DNA of 6,954 bases, from contig PLKU01000103.1 in NCBI GenBank assembly GCA_003140705.1, positions 257 to 7,210 on the forward strand. The letters are read 5' to 3'. Below the pieces are notes generated by a model. That model saw nothing but the letters and a program-made list of their open reading frames with translations. It did no database searches and had not been told where the DNA came from. The position numbers and the translations under genes are program-made. The DNA comes from Acidobacteriaceae bacterium. GTDB taxonomy: Bacteria > Acidobacteriota > Terriglobia > Terriglobales > Acidobacteriaceae. Each line of letters opens with the position of its first letter. Position 1 is the first letter of the stretch. Positions 1-6,949 of the stretch are shown here, piece after piece.

Positions 1-1
1 C

Positions 2-862
2 CACAACAATCATGACGGCACGTTCACCGATGTGGCCGTCATGGCGGGCTGCGCTTACAACGACGACGGACATGAGCAGGCCGGCATGGGGCTGGCCGTG
101 GCCGACTACGACTGCGACGGCTGGTTCGATATCTTCAAGACCAACTTCGTGGACGACACGGTCAACCTCTACCACAACAACGGCGACGGAACCTACAGCG
201 ATGTCTCCTTTGCCTCGGGCGTCGGCATCAACAACCGCTACGTCGCCTGGGGCTGCGGCTTCATTGACTACGACAATGACGGCTGGCCGGACATCATTCA
301 GGTCAATGGGCACGTCTATCCGGAAGTTGACGCCTACAACTTCGGCGAGTCCTTCAAGAATCCGAGAATTGTTTACAAGAACCTCGGCAATGGGCGTTTC
401 AAGGACGTTTCTCCGGATCTGGGCCCCGGCATCAATGAGCGCTTTTCCAGCCGCGGCGCCGCATTCGGAGACTATAACAACAACGGCAACATGGATATTG
501 TGGTCTTGAATCTGAACGATCTGCCTTCGCTTCTCCGCAATGATGGGGGCAACAGGCAGAACTGGATCAAGATCAAACTGTTGGGGACCAAGTGCAATCG
601 CACCGCCATTGGAGCGCGGGTGCGGGTTACCACGAGCAAGCATACCCAGATGGATGAGGTGCACAGCGGCACCAGCGTCATGTCACAAAGCGACTTGCGC
701 CTTCATTTCGGGCTGGGTAAGGCGGAGACGGTGGATTTGATCGAGGTAAAGTGGCCGACCACGCAGAAGATCGAACTATTCAAGCAGGTCAAGGCAAACC
801 AAATCCTGACCATTCGCGAGGGGGATGGCATCGTTGCAACGCTCAAACCGGGGCCGGCATAG
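2..862 (+). CDS. CRTAC1 family protein, FG-GAP/VCBS repeats with C-terminal ASPIC/UnbV domain (5' partial)
   Basis: This is the last 286 residues of a secreted beta-propeller-type protein; the reading frame is open to the left edge from base 2, so the true start lies outside. FG-GAP/VCBS repeats are visible, with calcium-loop-like motifs DYDCDGWFDIF (about residues 35-45), HNNGDGTYSDV, DYDNDGWPDII (about 89-99) and GDYNNNGNMDIVVLN (about 156-170). An ASPIC/UnbV domain follows at about residues 199-270, with the typical core NRTAIGARVRVT, HSGTSVMSQSDLRLHFGLG and the EVKWP segment. Family members are exported, bind calcium through the repeats, and mostly lack a proven substrate; involvement in surface or extracellular binding is inference. 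The internal GTG at 32 and the ATG at 41 are inside the conserved repeat and are not real starts. The gene ends with TAG and converges on the TPR gene 95 bp away. The family call is firm; the biological role is unknown. Confidence 0.93.
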   Translation, partial: HNNHDGTFTDVAVMAGCAYNDDGHEQAGMGLAVADYDCDGWFDIFKTNFVDDTVNLYHNNGDGTYSDVSFASGVGINNRYVAWGCGFIDYDNDGWPDIIQVNGHVYPEVDAYNFGESFKNPRIVYKNLGNGRFKDVSPDLGPGINERFSSRGAAFGDYNNNGNMDIVVLNLNDLPSLLRNDGGNRQNWIKIKLLGTKCNRTAIGARVRVTTSKHTQMDEVHSGTSVMSQSDLRLHFGLGKAETVDLIEVKWPTTQKIELFKQVKANQILTIREGDGIVATLKPGPA

Positions 863-911
863 CGTACCTTCAGCAGATGCCTGAATCAATCGCCCATTCA
901 ACTTGCCGCAT

Positions 912-938
912 CACCAGCCGGTGCTCCGGGGCTGGATG
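912..938. terminator. Candidate bidirectional hairpin between convergent genes
   Basis: The 95-bp gap between the two convergent stop codons holds an inverted repeat: CCAGCC (914-919) pairs with GGCTGG (930-935) around a GC-rich loop, and CA/TG pairs just outside could lengthen it. An alternative inner pairing of CCGG (918-921) with CCGG (926-929) is also possible. The position fits a shared transcription end point, but there is no T-tract on either strand, so it lacks the full intrinsic-terminator signature and may need Rho or do nothing. Confidence 0.3.
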
Positions 939-957
939 AATCTGCCCGCATACATCT

Positions 958-2679
958 TCAATGGGTGAGCGGGTAAGTCGGCTGCCCTGGGACAACAACC
1001 AGGAACTGCTTTACCTCGCGCCTCTCCTGCTCGATGGCAGCAGCCTGTTGCTTCTTAATTTCGTCGTGGAGCTGGAATTCCTTCTGGGCCTTGTCAGGCT
1101 CGCCAAGTCGATCGTAAGCAACTCCCAGCCGATAGTGAGCATCGGCTAACTGGGGACTAACTTCGATTGCTTTTCCATAGAAGCTAATCGCCTTCTGGTA
1201 GTTAGTTTGCGAGGCATAGAGAATTCCCAGTTGCAGGTAAGCATCGCCGCACTTGGCGTCGATGGCGACCGCTTGAGACAGCAGCGATTCCACCCGTTGC
1301 ACAACCCGCTCGTCGGCCAACTGCTCCTGTCCTTTCCAGAGAGCAATCGCGTAAAGATAGTTGGCCAGAGCGTTTCCCGGCTGCTCGTCGACAAACCGCG
1401 CCAGCTTCTGCTCGACGCAGGTCAGCGGGTTGGGCGCGGCCATCTCAATCTTGCCCATGAAGATGTAGGGCTCGGGGTCTGCCGGATTCAAATCGGAGGC
1501 ATCGCAGAAACGCTGGGCTGCCTCATCGTAGCGAGCGCCGGCAAACAGAGCCGCGCCCAGCGCAGACAGCATTCTGGCTGATTTTGGATACGCCTTAGCC
1601 CCCTGCTGAAAAACCTCCTGTGCTTGCCATACGGCGCGGTGGACCAGCAGCTCGGAGCCCCACTCGAAGTAGTTCTGCTCGCTGGGGTCCATGCGCACTG
1701 CCAGCTCGTATTCGTGGACGGCGGCCAGAGGATCGCCCAGCGCCTCGTCAAGCTCTCCCGCGAGCCTGTCGAATTCCGCGGTCTTTCCCTGCGCCAGCAG
1801 CTGGCGAACGTGCTGGCGGGCTTGCGCGAGATCGCCGGCTCCTTTGAAAGCCAGCGCCAGGTCGAACTCATCCTCTTGATTCCCGGGATCCAGAGTGCAG
1901 GCGGTCTTGAGCAGCGGGATAGCCTCCGCATATCTGCCGGCCAGCAGATAGAGTTTGCCGAGCCGGTGGTTTGCCTCTGCGTCCCCTGGGGCGCCGGCAA
2001 GCCTTTCGCGCAGCTTGCCTTCAGAATCATTGGATTCGCTGCCGGAGCTGCTTGAACTTGCCGCGCGTTCAACACCGTCTTGCGGCTTGAGCGTGACCGT
2101 TTCCCGCACCAGGGCTTCGCTGGTGCGCAAACTGGAATCCGATCCATGGCCACCCGCCGCAGTCCAGTCCGTCACTCCCGCGATGGTGAAATTCGGCTTG
2201 TCTTCAAATTCCATTGCCTGGGTTGCGGAGGATCGGGATGCGCCGGGATCGGAAGGGCCGCCTCCCGCATCCCCGAGGACCAGACGAACCTGCGTCGGGT
2301 CTCCCTGGGGCGAAGCAACGACGTCTGCGACACGGCTGCGCAGTCCGGACTTCTCTGCGCTGAGTGCGTAACTGCCGGCTTTCAGGGCCGAAAACGCAAA
2401 GGCCCCGGCAGCATTCGTCCTCGTCTCCACGGCGCCAGCAACACCCTTTTGCTCGAGCCGTACCAAAGCATCTGCGGCCGTCTTGCCGGCCGCGTCAAGG
2501 ACGGTTCCCTGGATCGTCAACCCGTCCGATGGTTGCCCGGAAGGGTGCTGTGCAACCGCCGGCGGAATCGACAAGCACAGGAGCGCCGCGACGAATGCGT
2601 GCGTAATCCGAATACGCCGGCGGGCGCTGGCTTGAGGTGAAGGCCGCACGTTGTGTGGACCGGTTGCGATGAAGCTCAA
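958..2679 (-). CDS. Secreted TPR protein with N-terminal carboxypeptidase-regulatory-like domain
   Basis: A 573-residue exported scaffold protein. A signal peptide is visible: basic stretch RRRIR (21-25), hydrophobic core about 28-40, and a likely cleavage after AVA at 43. Residues 54-135 form a CarboxypepD_reg-like beta-sandwich (TIQGTVLDAAGKTAADALV, then AGAFAFSALKAGSYALSAEK). A linker at 158-194 carries FEDKPNFTIAGVTDW and GGHGSD..RTSEAL..ET, and a Ser-rich stretch follows near 207-219. Residues about 236-545 hold roughly eight or nine tetratricopeptide repeats, the clearest at 236-265, 369-400, 478-510 and 512-540. The tail (541-573) is charged, then ends in a short hydrophobic and proline segment. 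TPRs bind proteins, so a periplasmic or surface assembly role is likely; the partner is unknown. The start is TTG, the first start codon after an in-frame stop, with GAGGT seven bases upstream; GTG at 2649 gives a more typical signal n-region but has no ribosome site. It converges with the CRTAC1 gene. Confidence 0.9.
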   Translation of the reverse strand: MSFIATGPHNVRPSPQASARRRIRITHAFVAALLCLSIPPAVAQHPSGQPSDGLTIQGTVLDAAGKTAADALVRLEQKGVAGAVETRTNAAGAFAFSALKAGSYALSAEKSGLRSRVADVVASPQGDPTQVRLVLGDAGGGPSDPGASRSSATQAMEFEDKPNFTIAGVTDWTAAGGHGSDSSLRTSEALVRETVTLKPQDGVERAASSSSSGSESNDSEGKLRERLAGAPGDAEANHRLGKLYLLAGRYAEAIPLLKTACTLDPGNQEDEFDLALAFKGAGDLAQARQHVRQLLAQGKTAEFDRLAGELDEALGDPLAAVHEYELAVRMDPSEQNYFEWGSELLVHRAVWQAQEVFQQGAKAYPKSARMLSALGAALFAGARYDEAAQRFCDASDLNPADPEPYIFMGKIEMAAPNPLTCVEQKLARFVDEQPGNALANYLYAIALWKGQEQLADERVVQRVESLLSQAVAIDAKCGDAYLQLGILYASQTNYQKAISFYGKAIEVSPQLADAHYRLGVAYDRLGEPDKAQKEFQLHDEIKKQQAAAIEQERREVKQFLVVVPGQPTYPLTH

Positions 2680-2681
2680 AT

Positions 2682-2691
2682 CTCCAACCTC
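2682..2691 (-). promoter_or_regulatory. Ribosome binding site supporting the TTG start of the TPR gene
   Basis: On the minus strand GAGGT (2687-2691) lies seven bases before the TTG at 2679; a second GGAG (2682-2685) is only two bases away and too close to be used. No ATG or GTG occurs in frame between the upstream stop and this TTG, so the site decides the start. The only other nearby candidate, GTG at 2649, has no purine-rich stretch before it. Confidence 0.55.
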
Positions 2692-3244
2692 GAAAATCCG
2701 GCCTGGTTGTTCTCTCCTGGTCTGATGCGCAACGGCTCGTTCAGCGATGAAGCCGAATGCTCCGACAGCAGGGACAGTCCGATTCTACAACCAAGGTCGC
2801 GTGGCGCCCTCGCGGAGGCCGATGAATCCCCATTCTGCCCGCAGGCCGGGTCAACCGAGGGGTTCACCCCAGCCCAGTGCGGGAAATCTGCACGCTGGGT
2901 GCGATGTGGCGGGGGCTGGAAACGGACTCATGGTTTGGCTATTGAGGCACTCCCAGAGGAAACGGGGAGCAACAGCTAGGCTCGACCTTCGGAATACCGC
3001 GCCAGTCCTCGACCCGACCGGCTTTCCGACTGCTTTCCGCGATTTCTGGACCCCGAGCGGTTGACCGGCATTCCGTCCCGAACCCTGTTTTCGGGCTTCC
3101 CAAGGTCCCAGGCAGGCACCGGCCACGGTTGGTGAAGAGTCGGCGACAAGCCTTTCGGAACCCTGAAGAAAACAACGACAGACTTCTTCTCTGATTTAAT
3201 CCGATGGGCTCATTTACTGGACAGTGCTCAGTTCTTGCCACCCA
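2692..3244. other. Intergenic stretch without a recognisable gene
   Basis: About 550 bases between the TPR gene start and the transposase remnant. Open frames exist on both strands (for example 2747-3064 plus, 2851-3126 and 2939-3241 minus), but they overlap each other, lack good ribosome sites, are rich in Arg, Pro and Ser as expected for random GC-rich sequence, and show no motif I know. Small inverted repeats are present: GGGG TTCA CCCC at 2859-2870, CCCGAA/TTCGGG at 3077-3095 with a seven-base loop, and GAAGAA/TTCTTC at 3165-3189. None has a T-tract. The stretch should contain the TPR gene promoter, but I could not pick out a convincing -35/-10 pair. It may be old mobile-element debris, given its neighbour. 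Confidence 0.5.
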
Positions 3245-3540
3245 TTACGCAGCCACTTGTCCTGACTCCCGTTGAATATCAGTGCGTCTGTAGAGGTTCA
3301 GGATTTTCCTGAGGGTTGGGTCGATATCCGAAGACATGAAAAATTCGGGGATGGCGGAACGCAGTGCGTTTGCAGCAACCAGTTTGGAAGGCGGCAGTGC
3401 CGGTTCATGGTGCGGAGCCAGCTTCGGAACAAGCGCCAGACTGCAGCAGTGTGGTTGATGGCTAGGTGTTGCAGCAGGCCCTGAGCGATACATCCCAACT
3501 GTACATGGACGTGGAAGGCAGCTGACGATCTGGCGACTGT
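3245..3540 (-). pseudogene. Frameshifted remnant of a transposase C-terminus
   Basis: Read on the minus strand, one frame gives AFHVHVQLGCIAQGLLQHLA, followed by INHTAAVWRLFRSWLRTM (about 3515-3407). At about 3403-3408 the similarity jumps to another frame: EPALPPSKLVAANALRSAIPEF, then TLRKILNLYRR and a TAA at 3245. Joined, the pattern (IAQGLLQ-L, FxSWLRTM, PPSxLVAAxALRxxxPEF, then a short basic tail) resembles the C-terminal end of DDE transposases that I recall from acidobacterial and related genomes, possibly IS4-like; the family assignment is from memory. A one-base deletion near 3405 would explain the jump. Upstream in the first frame there are two consecutive stops (3590-3595), and no DDE catalytic core or start is present, so this is a truncated, dead copy. 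It sits between two intact minus-strand genes and probably marks a past insertion. Confidence 0.6.
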
Positions 3541-3672
3541 CGATTTGGCGACAATCCAACCGGAACCCGCAGAGGAGGACCGACAGGACTATCACCGAGC
3601 GCCTCTCGCTGTTTACGCCAGCGGGCGCCAACTGATAGGAAGTCCGAGCGCGAGATTGAGCACACGGCGAGA

Positions 3673-6489
3673 TTACTCGTGCGAGGCGTGCATTTTCATG
3701 GACGAAAGGGCATCTTCAAGCTGGGCAGCAGCAATTGGCCGGGAGAAATAGTAGCCCTGGACGGTATCGCATTCCGCTGCCTTGGCAAAGTCGTATTGCG
3801 CCTCGGTTTCGACGCCTTGGGCAACCACGGGAATATTCAGTCCGTGCGCCATGGCAATAATGACGCGGGTTACGGTCTCGCTATTCTTGTCGGTTACGGA
3901 GTTTTGAACGAATAACCGATCGATCTTGATGCGATCGACACGGAACCTGGTGATATAGGCAAGACTCGAAAATCCGCTCCCGAAGCCGTCGATCGCGATC
4001 CCCACTCCGAGAGCGCGGATTTGATTGAGTATCTCCCGGGTCTGTGACGCGTTGCCGATGAGCGCATTCTCCGTGATCTCCAGTTCAAGGTAGCGCGGGT
4101 CCCGGTTGGAAGCGGCAAGAGCCATCCGAATCGTGTGGGGTAGACCGTCTTGTTGAATTTGACGTGGCGAGACATTGATGGCGAGAAGAAAGCTCCGGGT
4201 GAGACGCTTCTCCACCAAACTCACCTGCCGACAGGCCTCCTGTAGGACCCACTCACCAATAGGGACGATCAAACCCGTCTCCTCTGCGAGCGGGAGGAAA
4301 TCGCTGGGTATCAGCAAGCCTGATCTTTCATTTCGCCAGCGTAACAACACTTCCAGTCCGCTCACCTCACCTGACTTGACGTTGACGATGGGCTGGTACA
4401 GAAGTTCCAACTCTCGGTTGTCGAGGGCGCGCCTCAAGGCCATCTTAAGTTCAAGTTTGTTTGCGCCTGCCATAGCCATGTCCGGCGAAAAGATCTGGTA
4501 GCGATTCCGGCCCTGTACTTTTGCACGGTACATGGCGATATCTGCATTGTGGAGAAGCGAGGAGGCATCCTCGCCGCCGTCCGGATAAGCGGTGACACCT
4601 ACGCTCACCGAGACCGGCACCTCGCGTCCGCGAATAATGATTGGAGTGGACACATTCGCCACCACCTGCGCGGCTATCTTCCGAGCCTCTTCCATCCCGC
4701 GTACACCTGGGAGCAGTACCGTGAATTCGTCGCCGCCCATGCGCGCTACCGTATCCGAATCGCGTACTGAAGCCAGGATGCGTTTGCTGGTGATGCAGAG
4801 GATTTCATCCCCCGTCGCGTGGCCCAGCGTGTCATTGACCAGTTTGAAGTTATCAACGTCCATCATCAGCAGCGCAAATGGCGTCTGTTTGTGACTGAAC
4901 CCTTCGAGCGCGAATTCCAATTGCTCCAGCAGCACCGTGCGTACTACCAGGCCGGTGAGCGCATCATGCTGGGCAAGATGACGGAAGTTTTCTTCACTGC
5001 GGCGGATGAGTAGGGTCTGTTGTTCGACCCGGCGGCGAAGGACTACGACCCAGAACAGGACAGCCAGGGTCAGAATGACGACCAGACCCAGAACCATCAG
5101 CGTATGCTGGCTGGTCCACCAGGAAGGAGTTTCGACGATTGCGACATCCTTGGGTGACCCCAACAGAATCTGGAACGACTCAAGACGGGAGATGCCTTCC
5201 TTCCGTGTAATTTGCCGAGCGTCAACTTTTCCTGAAAAGACTCCGGTGACGAGCACTGTGCTTCCATCTACCCATTCGGGCCCGTGGACTTTTCCCGGAT
5301 TGAGGAACGCCGCGGGCAGAATCGCGGGGAAGAGAATCCCTCCCGATGACAGTAGAAGCGCCGAATCGCCCATCACCTGACTTCTGCCAATCAACCGTCC
5401 TTCCATCTGGACAAGCTCTCCGGTGTGATCGCCTTTGAACGCATCTTCCGCCGTGATCTTCTTGGGTGTAGCAACAATAGTGTTGCCGGCCGGCCGCGGC
5501 GTCGCTTCGGACACAGTGGGCTCGTAGTTGTCCAGCGCCGGAAAACCAGTCACGTCGACCAGTTCTCCTTCCTGGAGTGCTGTTTGATCCAGCGATTGGA
5601 CGCAGAGTCCATCGTCCCCATCCTGGATACAGAGCGTCCGTCCCGGCCAGTGAAGAGTGACTCGTCCTCGAATATGGACGCGGTGTTGAAAGGGCGTGGC
5701 CGGTGAATACTGCAACAGGCTGTTGAGCCGGCGAAGGGGCAAGGCAAAGGAATCGACGGGCGCGGGTTCCTCGACCTTGATGGCCTTGAAGTCGGGAAAT
5801 AAAAGGCGCACACCCACCATCTGCCTCTTGTTATCCACCAGGGGCGCGGCCACGGCAGGGATCAGGATTTTGCAATCGACCAGGCTTGTGTAGTTCGCTC
5901 CATCCTGCTTCACCGTGGTTGCCGTGATCAGGCCGTCGTCGGTAGCCAGCGTAAGGACCACATGCATCCCATCCGTTTCAACGGAGTGAACCAGGCCCTC
6001 GATTGCTATCCACTGCCCATCCAGGGTGCCTGTAAAAAGATTGGGCAGGGTTACCCGGAGGGGGTTGGGCAGGGGCTGGGTTCCTCCTGCGATACGGATT
6101 TCTGGCTTAACGATGATTGGCGCAAAACCACCGGGATCGGTGACACCCGAAACTTCCACAACGGAACCCGCGTGCAACGGCAGGATTGGGCCGTGTGGCA
6201 GCCCAACGAAAATGCTGCCCGTCGCGTCTGCGATGAAGAGAGCGGGGTTTCCTTCCTGGTAGGAATCGTAGAAGGTAACAACTCCGCGAAGATGGACCGG
6301 ATAGGCTCGCGACGCCTGCTCATACGTAAGGGTATGGGCCTGCCGCGTGGTCGTCAGCAGGGGCAGCCGCGCCGAGGGCCGGCTCGGCGCCTGGCAGTCA
6401 GCCGAAACGCCCGCCAGTACGGGCAAGAGCACCACGGAGACGCACGCGAATAGAACGGGCGTCTTCCATCTCGAACGCCATCTGCTCAT
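3673..6489 (-). CDS. Membrane GGDEF-EAL c-di-GMP signalling protein with periplasmic OB-like sensor region
   Basis: A 938-residue inner-membrane protein predicted to make and/or degrade cyclic di-GMP in response to a periplasmic signal. Order (from ATG): signal or anchor helix 11-30; periplasmic region about 35-458 with roughly four OB-like segments (near 48-136, 159-241, 268-336, 357-441), ending in SWWT; transmembrane helix 462-484; short linker helix; GGDEF domain about 500-667; EAL domain about 675-927. GGDEF is canonical (585-589) with Mg-ligand D544, LGHATGDE and an intact RxxD inhibitory site (R576, D579), but LTGLPNR reads LTGLVVR, so the guanine-contacting Asn is V516. The EAL motif is E713-V-L; N772, E804, D834, K855, E894 and Q911 are kept, but DDFG is DGFG (G835 replaces a metal-ligand Asp). 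The ATG at 6489 has GAGGG eight bases upstream; the longer GTG form (6516) has no good site. Dual, single or receptor-only activity cannot be decided here. The gene stands alone. Confidence 0.93.
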   Translation of the reverse strand: MSRWRSRWKTPVLFACVSVVLLPVLAGVSADCQAPSRPSARLPLLTTTRQAHTLTYEQASRAYPVHLRGVVTFYDSYQEGNPALFIADATGSIFVGLPHGPILPLHAGSVVEVSGVTDPGGFAPIIVKPEIRIAGGTQPLPNPLRVTLPNLFTGTLDGQWIAIEGLVHSVETDGMHVVLTLATDDGLITATTVKQDGANYTSLVDCKILIPAVAAPLVDNKRQMVGVRLLFPDFKAIKVEEPAPVDSFALPLRRLNSLLQYSPATPFQHRVHIRGRVTLHWPGRTLCIQDGDDGLCVQSLDQTALQEGELVDVTGFPALDNYEPTVSEATPRPAGNTIVATPKKITAEDAFKGDHTGELVQMEGRLIGRSQVMGDSALLLSSGGILFPAILPAAFLNPGKVHGPEWVDGSTVLVTGVFSGKVDARQITRKEGISRLESFQILLGSPKDVAIVETPSWWTSQHTLMVLGLVVILTLAVLFWVVVLRRRVEQQTLLIRRSEENFRHLAQHDALTGLVVRTVLLEQLEFALEGFSHKQTPFALLMMDVDNFKLVNDTLGHATGDEILCITSKRILASVRDSDTVARMGGDEFTVLLPGVRGMEEARKIAAQVVANVSTPIIIRGREVPVSVSVGVTAYPDGGEDASSLLHNADIAMYRAKVQGRNRYQIFSPDMAMAGANKLELKMALRRALDNRELELLYQPIVNVKSGEVSGLEVLLRWRNERSGLLIPSDFLPLAEETGLIVPIGEWVLQEACRQVSLVEKRLTRSFLLAINVSPRQIQQDGLPHTIRMALAASNRDPRYLELEITENALIGNASQTREILNQIRALGVGIAIDGFGSGFSSLAYITRFRVDRIKIDRLFVQNSVTDKNSETVTRVIIAMAHGLNIPVVAQGVETEAQYDFAKAAECDTVQGYYFSRPIAAAQLEDALSSMKMHASHE

Positions 6490-6497
6490 TCCAAAAG

Positions 6498-6502
6498 CCC
6501 TC
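6498..6502 (-). promoter_or_regulatory. Ribosome binding site that selects the ATG start of the GGDEF-EAL gene
   Basis: GAGGG on the minus strand lies eight bases before the ATG at 6489. The upstream in-frame GTG at 6516 has only AAGAG one base away, which is too close. Starting at 6489 also places the basic residues (RWRSRWK) directly before the hydrophobic export segment, as expected for a signal n-region. Confidence 0.6.
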
Positions 6503-6789
6503 ACCGAGTCGAACACTCTTAAGAACGTTTACGGCCGCTTGTGACTAGTACTCTCCCTGTGCTTAATGCGCGTTGGTGCCAAGGCGAATCCACTCCGCTA
6601 CAAGAAGATGCACCAATCTTATTCTTAATCCGCAATTTGAGGCGGCACCAATGAGGTGGCTGTATTCTCCGCTGAAGAAAGTATCCTTCATTTCAAAAAC
6701 GGCGCTATTCGACAAGACCCAGAGCTAGATACACCTTGGCCGTGATTTCGGTCTACGCTAACTCGAAAACCGCTGTATCCCGTGGAAGC
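6503..6789. other. Upstream region of the GGDEF-EAL gene, no gene seen
   Basis: This stretch should carry the promoter for the GGDEF-EAL gene. No strong sigma-70 pair was found. It contains the octamer GCACCAAT twice in the same orientation (6610-6617 and 6645-6652, 35 bases apart), and its inverted 7-mer TTGGTGC at 6573-6579, inside a near-palindrome TTGG TG CCAA. These could be operator half-sites, but short repeats of this size can also arise by chance. Confidence 0.35.
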
Positions 6790-6865
6790 CTCGCAGCAGC
6801 CGTACCGGGTTTTTCGGTAAGGTCGGCAGCGAGCAGAGACAGTCACAGGCCAAAATTGGCTTGTG
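6762..6865 (+). ncRNA. Candidate structured 5' leader (two hairpin domains, possible pseudoknot)
   Basis: Read as plus-strand RNA, three nested helices stack in one element: CTCGC (6790-6794) with GCGAG (6829-6833), GCCG (6799-6802) with CGGC (6824-6827), and TACCG (6803-6807) with CGGTA (6815-6819). The apical loop GGTTTTT (6808-6814) can pair with AAAACC at 6766-6771, which would form a pseudoknot. A second hairpin follows: CACAGGCCAA (6844-6853) with TTGGCTTGTG (6856-6865), ten pairs with one G-U, the innermost probably open. It ends at the first G of a GGGAGG ribosome site. No consensus of a riboswitch class I know (c-di-GMP-I, SAM, cobalamin, glycine, c-di-AMP) fits. The arrangement suggests a translation-controlling leader, but this is inferred from base pairing only and expression is unknown. 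Confidence 0.35.
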
Positions 6866-6874
6866 GGAGGCGTC

Positions 6875-6949
6875 ATGGAGGTTCTGAGCAATCCAAGTAC
6901 CTCAGTTGCACGCTCCGGCGAGGCTCAGTTCATGCTAAGGCAGAGATAA
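6875..6949 (+). CDS. Possible small protein or leader peptide, 24 residues
   Basis: An ATG ORF encoding MEVLSNPSTSVARSGEAQFM followed by LRQR and a TAA. GGAGG (6866-6870) stands four bases before the ATG, slightly short but the strongest ribosome site in the window outside the long genes, and it directly follows a strong hairpin. The peptide has no hydrophobic segment, no cysteine and no run of one amino acid as in classic attenuation leaders, and I do not recognise it. It may be a free small protein, a modified-peptide precursor, or a leader peptide for a gene starting beyond the right edge. A 25-codon ORF can arise by chance, so confidence rests on the ribosome site and the leader fold. Confidence 0.35.
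   Translation: MEVLSNPSTSVARSGEAQFMLRQR

Noticed and set aside
1488..2153. 221-codon minus-strand ORF overlapping the TPR gene
   Set aside because: Out-of-frame shadow of the TPR repeats; rich in Arg, Trp, Ser and Pro with no domain.
3212..3240. Possible insertion-sequence terminal repeat beside the transposase remnant
   Set aside because: The sequence recalls IS4-type ends, but its orientation relative to the transposase is unclear and no partner repeat was found.
3607..3623. Hairpin CGCTG/CAGCG downstream of the GGDEF-EAL gene as a terminator
   Set aside because: Only five pairs and no T-tract on the minus strand.
5006..5380. 124-codon plus-strand ORF inside the GGDEF-EAL gene
   Set aside because: Antisense shadow of a clearly conserved coding sequence; composition rich in Arg, Thr and Ser with no domain.
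5962..6453. 163-codon plus-strand ORF opposite the periplasmic sensor region
   Set aside because: Antisense shadow without ribosome site or motif; the opposite strand carries the conserved OB-like repeats.
6556..6581. Sigma-54-like promoter on the minus strand (TTGGCACC ... CGCAT)
   Set aside because: The GG-to-GC spacing is one base shorter than the strict -24/-12 requirement and the -12 element lacks the TT before GC.
6737..6765. Sigma-70-like pair on the plus strand ahead of the structured leader (TTGGCC, 17 bases, TAACTC)
   Set aside because: The spacing is right but the -10 box matches the consensus at only two positions.
6741..6870. Known riboswitch class (c-di-GMP-I, cobalamin, SAM, c-di-AMP)
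   Set aside because: None of the conserved core strings of these classes is present on either strand.
6688..6891. 67-codon minus-strand ORF at the right end
   Set aside because: No ribosome site, no recognisable motif, and it overlaps the leader structure whose pairing explains the sequence better.
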